DNA of 40,815 nucleotides from Stenotrophomonas africana (GCF_013004645.1 NZ_JABEME010000020.1:1-40815); one strand, 5' to 3'. Shown: positions 1-8,350, numbered from the stretch's first letter. Numbers and translations: made by a program. Notes: generated from the letters alone by a model not told the origin.

Positions 1-75
1 CTCCATGACCTGCTCTACGCTGCCAACCGCAACGCGTTCCCCTATGCTCCAACGCACGCCCCTCGGACACCCCGC

Positions 76-924
76 ATGCCGCCCCTGCTGAAAATCCGCA
101 CCGAGCGCGGGCAGATGTCGGCCATCGAGCGCCGCATCGCCGACTTCATCCTCGACAACGCCCACCTTCTGCGTGACTACTCGTCGCAGCAGCTGGCCAG
201 TGCGCTCGGCATCAGCCAGTCCAGCGTGGTGAAGTTCAGCCAGAAGCTCGGCTTCAAGGGCTACCCCGACCTGAAGTACTCCATCGGCCAGGACGTAGCC
301 CGCGTCGGTGCCGATCCACAACAGGCGCCCAGCGAACCCGACAGCGGCGACGATTACCTGCGCCTGGGCGAGGCCCTGCGCCGCAGCAAGGCACAGGCTG
401 AAGAGGAAACCCGACAGACCAATCCACGCGAGGAAATCGAGCGCATCGTGCAGCTGCTTGATGGCGCACCGAAGCTGTTCGTGTACGGCCTGGGTGACGA
501 TGGCCTGTTCGCGCGCGAGTTCGCCATGCGACTGTCGCTGCTCGGCCTGTTGGTGGTGCCGCATACCGACCCGATCCTGATGCTGGCCAACCTCTCGGCT
601 GCGCGCCCCGGCGATGCGCTGCTGGTGTTCTCCGAATTCGGCAACCTGCCGCAGCTTTCGCAGCTGTCACGCCAGTTCCAGGACATGGGTGGCAAGGTGA
701 TTTCCATCACCCGCCATACCGCCAACCCGCTACGCGCGCATGCTGACGCAGCACTGGTGGTGTGCGCGCACGATCGCACGCCGCAGGTCGCGCAGCTGCT
801 GTACCGTAGCGCCATGCACGCCCTGCTCGATTTCCTGTTCGTGCTGCTCTGCCACACCAATCCGGACCGCCAGCAGCAGCTGGCGGTGAACCTGGAGCGG
901 ATCGACCACCTGCTGGATTCCTGA
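76..924 (+). CDS. MurR/RpiR family transcriptional regulator
   Basis: Predicted cytoplasmic DNA-binding regulator of 282 residues, the usual length for the RpiR family. Residues about 1-77 form the HTH_6 domain, with a clear helix-turn-helix around residues 38-68 (SQQLASALGISQSSVVKFSQ). Residues about 115-250 form a SIS (sugar isomerase) fold that binds phosphosugars in this family. It lies 15 bp before an L,D-transpeptidase gene and a permease gene on the same strand, so by context it may sense a cell-wall sugar phosphate such as MurNAc-6-P; that is inference. The frame stays open to the window edge, so an upstream start cannot be excluded, but homology-like sequence begins near the ATG at 76. 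No strong Shine-Dalgarno is visible there. Confidence 0.85.
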   Translation: MPPLLKIRTERGQMSAIERRIADFILDNAHLLRDYSSQQLASALGISQSSVVKFSQKLGFKGYPDLKYSIGQDVARVGADPQQAPSEPDSGDDYLRLGEALRRSKAQAEEETRQTNPREEIERIVQLLDGAPKLFVYGLGDDGLFAREFAMRLSLLGLLVVPHTDPILMLANLSAARPGDALLVFSEFGNLPQLSQLSRQFQDMGGKVISITRHTANPLRAHADAALVVCAHDRTPQVAQLLYRSAMHALLDFLFVLLCHTNPDRQQQLAVNLERIDHLLDS

Positions 925-939
925 CCGGAGCACCTGTTG

Positions 940-1701
940 ATGAAATCGCTGGTCCGTCTCGCTACCGCTGCGCTGCTGCTTGCCGCGGCGGTGTCCGTCC
1001 ACGCTGCGCCGCTGGAAGGTGCGCGCCAGCTGATCGTGGTCACCAGCGAAAGCTGGGACAGCACGCAGGGCCAGCTGCAGGCCTATGTGCGTGATGGCAA
1101 GGGCTGGCACGCGCATGGACAGGCGTTCCCGGTGGCACTGGGCCGCACCGGCAGCGCCTGGGGCCTTGGCCTGCACCCGGCGCAGGCCGATGGCCCGCAG
1201 AAGCAGGAAGGCGACGGCCGCAGCCCGGCGGGCGTGTTCGCGCTCGGCAGCGCGTTCGGCTATGCCGTCACCCGCCCCGGCACCGCCATGCCCTACCAGC
1301 CGATGCTGGACAGCAGCTACTGCATGGACGTACCCGGCTCGCCGTTCTACAACCGCATCGTCGATGAGAAGAAGGTCGGCAGTGCAGCGGTCAAGGGCTC
1401 CACCGAGCCGATGCGGCTGGATCTGCACAACAAGGGCGACGTGCGTTACCAGGAAGGCTTCGTGATCGCCCACAACCCGGACAACCAGCCCGGCAAGGGC
1501 AGCTGCATCTTCGCCCATCTGTGGCGCCAGCCGGGTGAGGCCACCGCCGGCTGCACCGCCATGCCGCAGGCACGCATGCAGGCCCTGCTGGACTGGTTGC
1601 GCCCGCAGGATGCGCCGCGCTTCGTGCTGCTGCCGCGCGCCGAGTACACGCGCCTGCAGGCCCAGTGGCAGCTGCCCGCACTGCGCGGAGACGCCCGTTG
1701 A
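940..1701 (+). CDS. Exported L,D-transpeptidase (YkuD-like) family protein
   Basis: Predicted periplasmic enzyme of 253 residues of the L,D-transpeptidase catalytic (YkuD) superfamily, which makes or edits 3-3 peptidoglycan cross-links or attaches proteins to peptidoglycan. An N-terminal signal peptide ends near residue 22 (SVHA/AP). The family signature GDGRSPAGVF is at residues 91-100. The catalytic region has His193 and Cys205 in HLWRQPGEATAGCTAM; the residue two before the Cys is Ala-Gly rather than the more usual Ser/His-Gly. The ATG at 940 has GGAG nine bases upstream; a TTG at 937 is the alternative. The stop overlaps the start of the permease gene, so the two are probably co-translated. 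Whether it acts as a transpeptidase or a carboxypeptidase cannot be told from sequence. Confidence 0.82.
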   Translation: MKSLVRLATAALLLAAAVSVHAAPLEGARQLIVVTSESWDSTQGQLQAYVRDGKGWHAHGQAFPVALGRTGSAWGLGLHPAQADGPQKQEGDGRSPAGVFALGSAFGYAVTRPGTAMPYQPMLDSSYCMDVPGSPFYNRIVDEKKVGSAAVKGSTEPMRLDLHNKGDVRYQEGFVIAHNPDNQPGKGSCIFAHLWRQPGEATAGCTAMPQARMQALLDWLRPQDAPRFVLLPRAEYTRLQAQWQLPALRGDAR

Positions 1702-2999
1702 GCGCGCAGGACGAACCGCAGCTGCAGCGCGCGGTCAGCCGCTGGCAGATCGTCGGCCTGTCGATCAACGATGTGATCGGCAGCGGTATCTACCTGCTCC
1801 CAGCCGCCACCGTCGCCCTGCTCGGCCCCTTCAGCCTGTGGGGCGTGGTCGCCGCCGGCATCGTCGTCGCGCTGCTGGTGCTGTGCTACGCGCAGGCCGC
1901 CAGCTACTTCGATGAGCCCGGTGGCAGCTACCTGTATGCCCGCGAGGCCTTTGGCCGCTTCGCCGGGTTCGAGATCGGCTGGATGATCTGGCTGACCCGC
2001 ATCAGCTCGGCGGCCGCATTGAGCAATGCCCTGGCCGATGCAGTCGCGCGGTTCTGGCCGTGGGCGGGTGCCGGCATGGGGCGCATCGCGATCATTGTGA
2101 TATCGCTGGGCTTCCTCACCGGCGTCAACATCATCGGCGTGCGCTCGGCCGCGCGCACCGGCGTGGTGCTGGTGATCGGCAAGATGCTGCCGCTGCTGCT
2201 GTTCGTGGCCATCGGCGCGTTCTACATCGACCCGCAGCTGGCCTTCTCCGGACAACGCCCGGACCCGCATGACCTGCAGCGCATGGGTGAAGCCGCCTTG
2301 TTGCTGCTGTACGCCTATGCCGGCTTCGAGAACATCCCGGCCGCCGCCGGCGAGTATCGTAATCCGCGCCGCGATATTCCGTTCGCGCTGATCACCATGA
2401 TCATCACCGTCACCGTCATCTACGGCGCGGTGCAGGTGGTGGCGCAAGGCACGCTGGCCGGCCTGGCCAGCTCGGCCACGCCGCTGGCCGACGCCGCTGC
2501 CGGCTTTGGCGGCGAAGCACTGGCGCTGATCCTCACCGTAGGCGCGACCATCTCCATCCTCGGCACCAACAGCAACACGATGATGATGGGCCCGCGCTTC
2601 CTGTTCGCGCTGGCCCGCGATGGCTACGGGCCGAAGATCCTGGCGCAGGTGCATCCGCGCTTCCACACACCGGCCGCGTCGATCCTGTGCCAGGGCCTGA
2701 TCGCGCTCGGTCTGGCCCTGTCCGGTTCGTTCGTGCAGCTGGCCCTGCTGTCGATGACCACGCGCCTGTTCGCCTACATCGGAACGGCCGCTGCGGTACT
2801 GGTGCTGGCCAAGCGCTATGCCGACCGCCCCGGCGCGTTGAAGCTGCCGGGTGGTCCACTGATTCCGGTGTTGGCGCTGCTGCTGTGCGTTGCCCTGTTC
2901 GCCAGTGCCAGCTGGCAGAACACTGCAGCGGCGCTGGTGGCGTTCGCCATCGGCGCGGTGATCTACAAGCTGCCGCGAAAAGATGCCGACGCCGGATGA
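1698..2999 (+). CDS. APC superfamily amino-acid permease
   Basis: Inner-membrane transporter of about 433 residues with roughly 12 hydrophobic segments. The first segment carries the APC substrate-binding motif GSGIYLLP, and the segment around YAYAGFENIPAAAGE is typical of amino-acid/polyamine antiporters. The likely start is a TTG at 1698 that shares bases with the TGA of the preceding L,D-transpeptidase gene (TTGA overlap), with GGAGA 8-10 bases upstream. Upstream in-frame codons would overlap the previous gene by more than 30 bp. The arrangement regulator - L,D-transpeptidase - permease suggests uptake of a cell-wall-derived amino acid or amine, but the substrate is unknown. Confidence 0.85.
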   Translation: MSAQDEPQLQRAVSRWQIVGLSINDVIGSGIYLLPAATVALLGPFSLWGVVAAGIVVALLVLCYAQAASYFDEPGGSYLYAREAFGRFAGFEIGWMIWLTRISSAAALSNALADAVARFWPWAGAGMGRIAIIVISLGFLTGVNIIGVRSAARTGVVLVIGKMLPLLLFVAIGAFYIDPQLAFSGQRPDPHDLQRMGEAALLLLYAYAGFENIPAAAGEYRNPRRDIPFALITMIITVTVIYGAVQVVAQGTLAGLASSATPLADAAAGFGGEALALILTVGATISILGTNSNTMMMGPRFLFALARDGYGPKILAQVHPRFHTPAASILCQGLIALGLALSGSFVQLALLSMTTRLFAYIGTAAAVLVLAKRYADRPGALKLPGGPLIPVLALLLCVALFASASWQNTAAALVAFAIGAVIYKLPRKDADAG

Positions 3000-3002
3000 C
3001 CG

Positions 3003-3024
3003 GTAGCGCCGGGCATGCCCGGCG
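3003..3024 (+). repeat. GTAG-type REP palindrome
   Basis: Four-base GTAG head followed by a hairpin (GCCGGGC ATG CCCGGC) just after the permease stop. This matches the SMAG/REP class of short extragenic palindromes found in many copies in Stenotrophomonas. Confidence 0.7.
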
Positions 3025-3108
3025 GATTGATCTGGCGATCACGCTGCCGGACCGGGCCGTTAACCGCCACGCAGGCACGATCAGGCTTCGTCCACAACGG
3101 AGCCTTCC

Positions 3109-3432
3109 ATGACCGAGTACCAGATCCCCGGCCGCGTACCGGACGACAGCACGCCGCGCGATGCGGTCAGCAACTACTGGCGTGAGCGCTACACGGCCGA
3201 ACCGTATTACGACGACCAGCTGTTCTTCGAGGATTATGAACCGGCCTACCGCATCGGCCACGCCGCGCGTGCGCAGGACATGATCCGCGCCTACGAACAG
3301 GTCGAAGCTGAACTGGAGTCGCGCTGGGCCAGCGAGCGTGGCCGCAGCCGGCTGGAATGGGCGCAGGCGCGCGGTGCCGTTCGCCGTGGCTGGGAGGATG
3401 CACAGCTGGCGGACCCGCGGTTGAAGCGATAA
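3109..3432 (+). CDS. Small conserved protein of unknown function, Tyr/Trp/Asp-rich
   Basis: 107-residue acidic, soluble protein with no signal peptide or membrane segment. The N-terminal half carries YWRERYTAEPYYDD followed by EDYEPAYRIGHAAR, a pattern I associate with small, stress-linked conserved proteins of proteobacteria. The C-terminal half is helical and charged (residues about 60-107, W..ERGRSRLEWAQARGAVRRGWEDA). The start at 3109 has GGAG about 9 bases upstream (ACGGAGCCTTCC). It stands alone, convergent with the YiaA-like gene, with two REP palindromes between the stops. Function unknown; a role in stress or envelope homeostasis would be a guess. Confidence 0.75.
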   Translation: MTEYQIPGRVPDDSTPRDAVSNYWRERYTAEPYYDDQLFFEDYEPAYRIGHAARAQDMIRAYEQVEAELESRWASERGRSRLEWAQARGAVRRGWEDAQLADPRLKR

Positions 3433-3444
3433 CGCCATGCTTTT

Positions 3445-3515
3445 GTCGGGCCGAGCCTACGCTCGGCTCGACTCCACAAACGCCGCACGACAGCCGAGCA
3501 TTGGCTCGGCTCTAC
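3445..3515. repeat. Pair of GTAG-type REP palindromes between convergent genes
   Basis: Two imperfect palindromes, 3445-3472 (core GCCGAGCCTACGCTCGGC) and 3492-3515 (core AGCCGAGCATTGGCTCGGCT, ending CTAC), lie in opposite orientation between the stops of two convergent genes. The paired layout can fold into hairpins on either strand and may serve as a bidirectional terminator. Confidence 0.7.
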
Positions 3516-3519
3516 ACAT

Positions 3520-3972
3520 TCACTCCTGTTCCGGCAGCGGCGGCACGACCGCGCTGCGCTTGCTCTCACCGCCACCGGCGGCGATCAGGTCGCGGGTGTT
3601 CTTCTGCACCGCCACCGCGCCGAACAGCGACAGTGCATACGCCATGCCGTAGAAGCCCTTCTCGCTCGGTGCGAGCGTGGCATTCCACAGGCCAACCAGC
3701 AGCAGCATCAACGCCGACAGCAGTGCGAACCAGCACAGCGCGTAGTACAGGCCACTCACCGGAATGCCCTCGACGCGGTCACGCACGCTCTTCTGCAGCG
3801 ACACCGCCGCGAACAGGCCGAACAGCAGCAGGGTCAGGTAGTAGCCCTTTTCGTTGAGCGCCATCGTGGCGTTGAACAGACCGATCAGGTAGGCCGCCGC
3901 ACCCAGCAGCAGGGCCACCCATGAGGCGGCGATGAAGGCGGTGGAGGGCTTGTGGGGCATGGCAGTGTTCAT
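3520..3972 (-). CDS. YiaA/YiaB-type inner membrane protein with duplicated domain
   Basis: 150-residue membrane protein built from two tandem YiaAB domains, each with two transmembrane helices (four in all). The halves are visibly related: the first has GLFNATMALNEKGYY...SVRDR and the second GLWNATLAPSEKGFY...NTRDL. This two-helix domain is widespread and its function is unknown. The ATG at 3972 is preceded by AAGGA about 7 bases upstream; in-frame codons further upstream read through a region with no domain similarity. The C-terminus is a short charged tail. It sits alone, convergent with the small protein at 3109. Confidence 0.8.
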   Translation of the reverse strand: MNTAMPHKPSTAFIAASWVALLLGAAAYLIGLFNATMALNEKGYYLTLLLFGLFAAVSLQKSVRDRVEGIPVSGLYYALCWFALLSALMLLLVGLWNATLAPSEKGFYGMAYALSLFGAVAVQKNTRDLIAAGGGESKRSAVVPPLPEQE

Positions 3973-4140
3973 TGCAGATCCTTGGCAGGCAGACGGGCAC
4001 GCTTTGCCCGGGCGTGCCCACCCTAGACGATCCCGCCGCGCTCGCACAGGGGTCGCAGGACCTTCGGGCCACGACGCTCACGGCGCCAGTGGTATACAAG
4101 GGACAGCCCGGCCATCCGCATCCCCGCACTGGAGATACCC

Positions 4141-5304
4141 ATGACCCGCACGCCCCTGCTGCTCGCCCTCGGCCTGGTGCCGATCCTCGCCACCTCCGCC
4201 TGCAACGCTGCCGGTCCGGAGACGACACAGGACGCCAAGGCCTCCCCGGCCGCCAGCGTCGACCAGCGCCCGTTCACCGCCACCGAAATCAGCCGCTTCG
4301 ACCAGCCGTGGGCGATGACCTTCCTGCCGGACGGCAGCCTGCTGGTCACCGAAAAGCGCGGCAAGCTGCAGCACCTGGACCTGGCCAGCGGCCACAAGCA
4401 TGAGATCACCGGCGTTCCGAAGGTCGCTTACGGCGGCCAGGGCGGCTTCGGTGACGTGATCCTGCACCCGCAATTCGCGAGCAACCACGTGATCTACCTC
4501 AGCTATGCCGAGGAAGGCACGCTGGACACCCGCGGCGCTGCCGTGGCCCGTGCCACGCTGGCGCTGGATGCCAACGGTGCCGGCCAGCTGAAGGACCTGA
4601 AGGTGATCTGGCGACAGAGCCCGAAGGTGAGTGGTGAAGGCCACTACGGCCATCGCCTTGCTTTCGGTCCGGACGGCAAGCTGTGGATCAGCTCCAGCGA
4701 GCGCCAGAAGTTCGATCCGGCGCAGGACATGGGCGGCAACCTCGGCAAGATCATCCGCCTCAACGATGATGGCAGCCTGCCCGCCGACAACCCGTTCGCC
4801 TCGCAGGGCGGCGTGGCCGCGCAGGTGTGGTCACTGGGCCACCGCAACATCCTGGGCATGGCCTTCGATGCCAACGGCAAGTTGTGGGCGCATGAAATGG
4901 GCCCAGCCGGCGGCGACGAACTGAACCTGATCGTGCGCGGCGCCAACTACGGCTACCCGATCGTCTCCAACGGCGACCATTACGACGGCCGGCCGATTCC
5001 CGACCACAGCACGCGCCCGGAATTCGCCGCACCGAAGGTGACCTGGACACCGGTGATCTCGCCGGCCGGCTTCGTGATCTACAGCGGCAGCCTGTTCCCG
5101 CAATGGAAGGGCAGCGGCTTCATCGGTGGGCTGTCGTCGACCTCGCTGGTGCGTGTGGCCTTTGATGGCGACAGCGCGCGCGAAGCCGAGCGCTTCAACA
5201 TGGGCGAGCGCATCCGCGAAGTGGAACAGGGCCCGGATGGCGCGCTGTGGCTGCTGGAAGACGGCAGCAAGGCGCGCCTGCTGAAGCTGACACCGAAGAC
5301 CTGA
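4141..5304 (+). CDS. PQQ-dependent aldose/glucose-sorbosone dehydrogenase family protein (YliI-like)
   Basis: Exported 387-residue protein of the GSDH/aldose sugar dehydrogenase family, which oxidises sugars in the periplasm using pyrroloquinoline quinone. The N-terminus is a signal peptide; a Cys after TSA could be a weak lipobox. Six-bladed beta-propeller repeats are recognisable: PWAMTFLPDGSLLVTEKRG (about 51-69), HYGHRLAFGPDGKLWIS (about 168-184), and WSLGHRNILGMAFDANGKLW followed by HEMGPAGGDELNLI. The length fits the family. The RBS GGAGATACCC directly precedes the ATG. A TATACA hexamer at 4093-4098 may be the -10 element. Whether the cell makes PQQ cannot be seen here. Confidence 0.85.
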   Translation: MTRTPLLLALGLVPILATSACNAAGPETTQDAKASPAASVDQRPFTATEISRFDQPWAMTFLPDGSLLVTEKRGKLQHLDLASGHKHEITGVPKVAYGGQGGFGDVILHPQFASNHVIYLSYAEEGTLDTRGAAVARATLALDANGAGQLKDLKVIWRQSPKVSGEGHYGHRLAFGPDGKLWISSSERQKFDPAQDMGGNLGKIIRLNDDGSLPADNPFASQGGVAAQVWSLGHRNILGMAFDANGKLWAHEMGPAGGDELNLIVRGANYGYPIVSNGDHYDGRPIPDHSTRPEFAAPKVTWTPVISPAGFVIYSGSLFPQWKGSGFIGGLSSTSLVRVAFDGDSAREAERFNMGERIREVEQGPDGALWLLEDGSKARLLKLTPKT

Positions 5305-5311
5305 TGCCCCG

Positions 5312-5335
5312 GTAGTGCCGGCCGCTGCCCGGCAC
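5312..5335 (+). repeat. GTAG-type REP palindrome
   Basis: GTAG followed by TGCCGGCCGCTGCCCGGCA, a short imperfect hairpin immediately after the sugar dehydrogenase stop. Confidence 0.6.
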
Positions 5336-5346
5336 GTCTGTCCGCA

Positions 5347-5368
5347 ACGGCCCCGCACGCGGGGCCGT
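5347..5368. terminator. Hairpin between convergent genes (terminator-like)
   Basis: Perfect 9-bp stem ACGGCCCCG / CGGGGCCGT with a 4-base loop, placed between the sugar dehydrogenase (plus) and lipoprotein (minus) stops. The tail is only moderately T-rich on either strand, so it may be a weak bidirectional terminator. Confidence 0.55.
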
Positions 5369-5374
5369 CTGCGT

Positions 5375-5917
5375 TCATTGGATGGTGATGACCTTCACCT
5401 CGGTCTTCGTGCAGGCCTGGTCCAGGCACTGCCCTTTCAACCACACCTGTCCATCGCCGATCATCACGCCCTGCTGGTTGACGAAGACCTTGCCGAAGTC
5501 CTGTTCGGACACCGCCTTGACCACCGCCGAGGTGATGATCTTCTCGTAGTTGCGCTGGAACTCACCGGGGCCGGTGATCTTCTTTCCGCCGCTGATGTTC
5601 AACGGAAAGCGCACTTCCTCGACCACGGCAGCACGATCACCACCGACCACGGCGGTCTTGAACGCGTTGAAGACCTTTTCGTACTGCGCAGCATCACCGA
5701 GCAGCGTCTCGATGCGCGCACGCGCATCTTCGGCGGCCGGGTCTGCTGCAGGCGTAGCCGGTGCGGCGGCGGGTTCAGCGACAGGCTCGACCGCAGGCGT
5801 CGCTGCAGCACTGGCCTCCATCGGCGGCGGCGCATCGGCCGCGGGCTCGGCCGGCGGCGCCGGCTGCGAACAGGCCGCCAGCAGCAGGGCGGGAATCAAC
5901 ACAGCGATCGTACGCAT
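5375..5917 (-). CDS. Predicted lipoprotein with Ala/Pro-rich linker
   Basis: 180-residue lipoprotein. The signal sequence ends in the lipobox LLAAC (Cys16), so the mature protein should be lipid-anchored. Residues about 17-62 are a low-complexity Ala/Pro/Glu linker. The globular C-terminal part (about 63-180) starts with EDARARIETLLGDA and contains KVFNAFKTAVVGGDRAAVVEEVRFPLNI, reminiscent of the NTF2-like fold in which a small helical N-terminus is followed by beta strands; this is a weak resemblance. Two Cys close to the C-terminus (CLDQAC) could form a disulfide. It follows the beta-glucosidase on the same strand but is separated by a strong hairpin. Function unknown. Confidence 0.75.
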   Translation of the reverse strand: MRTIAVLIPALLLAACSQPAPPAEPAADAPPPMEASAAATPAVEPVAEPAAAPATPAADPAAEDARARIETLLGDAAQYEKVFNAFKTAVVGGDRAAVVEEVRFPLNISGGKKITGPGEFQRNYEKIITSAVVKAVSEQDFGKVFVNQQGVMIGDGQVWLKGQCLDQACTKTEVKVITIQ

Positions 5918-5976
5918 GCGCGGGCATCCATCGGTTCAAGAACACCGATGGTAGCGCCGCCGCAGTGAGGACAACA

Positions 5977-6041
5977 AAAAGGGGACGGAGGGGATTGAGT
6001 CGTTAGTGCCACAAACGACTCAATCCCCTCCGTCCCCTTTT
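5977..6041 (-). terminator. Perfect 28-bp inverted repeat, likely terminator of the beta-glucosidase gene
   Basis: Left arm 5977-6004 and right arm 6014-6041 are exact reverse complements over 28 bp, with a 9-base loop (6005-6013). Read on the minus strand it begins 6 bases after the stop of the beta-glucosidase gene and ends in a run of five T, so it can act as an intrinsic terminator. The arm is purine-rich (AAAAGGGGACGGAGGGGATT...), quite unlike the GTAG REP class. Confidence 0.75.
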
Positions 6042-6047
6042 CTTCGA

Positions 6048-8222
6048 TCAGGCCTTCAGCAGCTCGAACTGCACGGCTTCGCCTGCCGCCGACGAGGCGC
6101 AGACCCACAGGTCGAAGTGGCCCGGCTCGGCACGCAGCACGCCGTCGCGGCCGGTGAACGCCAATTGCTCACGGGTGAGGGTGAATACCACGTCGGTCGA
6201 CTCGCCCGGCTGCAGTGCCACCTTGCGGAAGTCCTTCAGTTCGCGCACCGGACGCACGCGGCTGGCGACACGGTCGTGGACGTACAGCTGCACCACTTCC
6301 TCCCCGGCCACGTCGCCGCTGTTGGTCAGCGTGGTGGTGACGGTCAGGGTGTCCTCCCAGCCGAGCTGCGCCGCGCTCAGCTGCGGCACGCCGTAGGCGA
6401 AGGTGGTGTAGCCGATGCCGTGGCCGAACGGGTACAGCGGTTCGTTCGGGATCTCGCGCCAACGGGCCTTGAACTCCGACATCGTCGGCAGTTCCGGGCG
6501 GCCGGTGCGCGGGTGGTTGTAGAAGTACGGCTGCTGGCCGGACACCTGCGGGAAGCTGACCGGCAGGCGGCCGGACGGGCTGTAGTCGCCGAACAGCACA
6601 TCAGCCACGGCATGGCCGGTCTGCGTGCCCAGATACCAGGTCACCGCCACCGCCTGTGCATTGCGCACCGCGCCCTGCAGTGCCAGCGCGCGACCGTTGC
6701 GCAGCAGCACCACCAGCGGCTTGCCGGTCATCGCCACGGCTTCGGCCAGCGCCTGCTGTGCCGGCGGCAGGGTGATCTCCACGCGCGACTGCGCTTCACC
6801 GCTGTAACGCTGCGGTTCGCCCAGCGCCAACACCACCACGTCGGCGCGCAGCGCGGCCGCCACCGCGGCTTCGGTGCCGCCCGGAATCGCGGTTTCCAGC
6901 TCGCAGCCCGGCACGATCTCCAGCAGTGCTTCATCGCCGATGGCGGCGCGCACGCCGGTTTCCAGATCCACATAGCGCTGCTTGTCACCGAACAGCGTCC
7001 AGCAGCCCTCGATGTTCTCGCGGTCCTGCACGAACGGGCCGATCAGCGCGATCTTCTGCCCGTTCTTCTGCAGCGGCAACACGTTGTCGCGGTTGTTCAG
7101 CAGCACGATCGAACGGCGCGCGGCATCGCGCGACAGTGCGTCATGCGCAGCAATGTGCGAGGTGTCGGCTTCACGCGCCGGGTCCAGCGAACGGTACGGG
7201 TCATCGAACAGGCCGATGGTTTCCTTCAGCCACAGGATGCGGCGCACGCCTTCATCCAGCACGCTCATCGGCACGTCGCCGCTCTCGACCAGGCCCGGCA
7301 GGTGCTCGGCGTAGAAGCCGCTCTGCATGCTCAGATCCAGGCCGGCGGTGAACGCCTTGGCAGTGGCATCGCGGTCGTCGGCGGCATAGCCGTGCGCGAC
7401 CAGTTCCATGTCGGCGGTGTAGTCGGAAATCACCACGCCCGGGAACTTCCATTCGCCGCGCAGGATGTCGGTCAGCAGTTCGGCGTTGGCACTGGCCGGC
7501 ACGCCGTTGATGTCGTTGAACGAGGACATCACGGTGATCGCGCCGGCATCGAAAGCGGCCTTGAACGGCGGCAGATGCACGTCGCGCAGGGTCTGCGGCG
7601 AAATATCCACCATGTTGTATTCCATGCCAGCCATCACCGCGCCGTAGGCGGCGAAGTGCTTGGGCGTGGCCAGCAGCGAATCGGCGGCGCGCAGGTCGCT
7701 GCCCTGGAAGCCACGCACGCGGGCGGCGGCGAACGCACAACCCAGCACCACGTCCTCACCGGCACCTTCGGCGCCACGGCCCCAGCGCTGGTCGCGGGCG
7801 ATGTCCACGGCCGGGGCATAGGTCCAGTGCAGGCCGGCGGCGGTGGCTTCGATGGCGGTGGCGCGCGCGGTGCGCTCGGCCAGGTCCGGCTCGAAGCTGG
7901 CGGCCTCGCCCAGCGGGATCGGGAACACGGTGCGCATGCCGTGGATGACGTCGGCAGCCAGGATCACCGGGATGCCCAGGCGGCTTTCCTCGGTGGCGAC
8001 CTGCTGGATGCGGCGGCCCAGTTCGGCGCCCACACCATTGAACAGCGAGCCGACCTTGCCCTCGCGCACCTGCTGCAGCACCTGGTCGGCATTGCGCACG
8101 TTGGCTTCCGGGTTCACGTCCGGGGCGAACGGGCGGACCATGTCCGCGAAGACACCCAGCTGGCCGACCTTTTCCTCGACGGTCATCTGGGCAATGAGGG
8201 ATTCGATGCGATCGGAGGCCAC
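6048..8222 (-). CDS. bglX: Glycoside hydrolase family 3 beta-glucosidase (BglX-type), cytoplasmic
   Basis: 724-residue GH3 enzyme that releases terminal beta-linked glucose from oligosaccharides. Residues about 1-330 are the GH3 N-terminal barrel, with KHF at 188-190 and the nucleophile motif GVVISD giving Asp267. The GH3 C-terminal domain (about 365-590) follows, then a fibronectin-III-like domain to the end (VVQLYVHDRVASRVRPVREL). Unlike periplasmic E. coli BglX there is no signal peptide: the protein starts directly at the catalytic domain, so it probably acts on imported disaccharides in the cytoplasm. A LacI-type operator lies 14-27 bases before the ATG and would block translation initiation or early transcription. 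No transporter or regulator gene is adjacent. Confidence 0.9.
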   Translation of the reverse strand: MASDRIESLIAQMTVEEKVGQLGVFADMVRPFAPDVNPEANVRNADQVLQQVREGKVGSLFNGVGAELGRRIQQVATEESRLGIPVILAADVIHGMRTVFPIPLGEAASFEPDLAERTARATAIEATAAGLHWTYAPAVDIARDQRWGRGAEGAGEDVVLGCAFAAARVRGFQGSDLRAADSLLATPKHFAAYGAVMAGMEYNMVDISPQTLRDVHLPPFKAAFDAGAITVMSSFNDINGVPASANAELLTDILRGEWKFPGVVISDYTADMELVAHGYAADDRDATAKAFTAGLDLSMQSGFYAEHLPGLVESGDVPMSVLDEGVRRILWLKETIGLFDDPYRSLDPAREADTSHIAAHDALSRDAARRSIVLLNNRDNVLPLQKNGQKIALIGPFVQDRENIEGCWTLFGDKQRYVDLETGVRAAIGDEALLEIVPGCELETAIPGGTEAAVAAALRADVVVLALGEPQRYSGEAQSRVEITLPPAQQALAEAVAMTGKPLVVLLRNGRALALQGAVRNAQAVAVTWYLGTQTGHAVADVLFGDYSPSGRLPVSFPQVSGQQPYFYNHPRTGRPELPTMSEFKARWREIPNEPLYPFGHGIGYTTFAYGVPQLSAAQLGWEDTLTVTTTLTNSGDVAGEEVVQLYVHDRVASRVRPVRELKDFRKVALQPGESTDVVFTLTREQLAFTGRDGVLRAEPGHFDLWVCASSAAGEAVQFELLKA

Positions 8223-8235
8223 CGGCAGTCCTTGA

Positions 8236-8249
8236 TGAAAACGTTTACA
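8236..8249. promoter_or_regulatory. LacI/GalR-family operator-like palindrome upstream of bglX
   Basis: TGAAAACGTTTACA is a near-perfect palindrome with the central AACGTT typical of LacI/GalR-family operators. It sits 14 bases before the bglX start codon, so a bound repressor would cover the leader. The cognate repressor is not in this window. Confidence 0.6.
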
Positions 8250-8350
8250 AGCCCGGCATTCTAGCGATCCCGAGCCGTTTGGCGAGAGGTTTCTTCATTC
8301 AGTTTCAGCCACCAGCGGGGACCGTATGGCCCCGCCGGGGGCACCGCAGC

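Noticed and set aside
6006..8264. A 752-codon plus-strand frame opposite bglX
   Set aside because: Composition artefact of the GH3 gene; the bglX frame has full catalytic motifs and this one has none.
8315..8335. A GC-rich hairpin after the YbdG-like gene
   Set aside because: The stem has mismatches and there is no T-run after it, so calling it a terminator is not justified.
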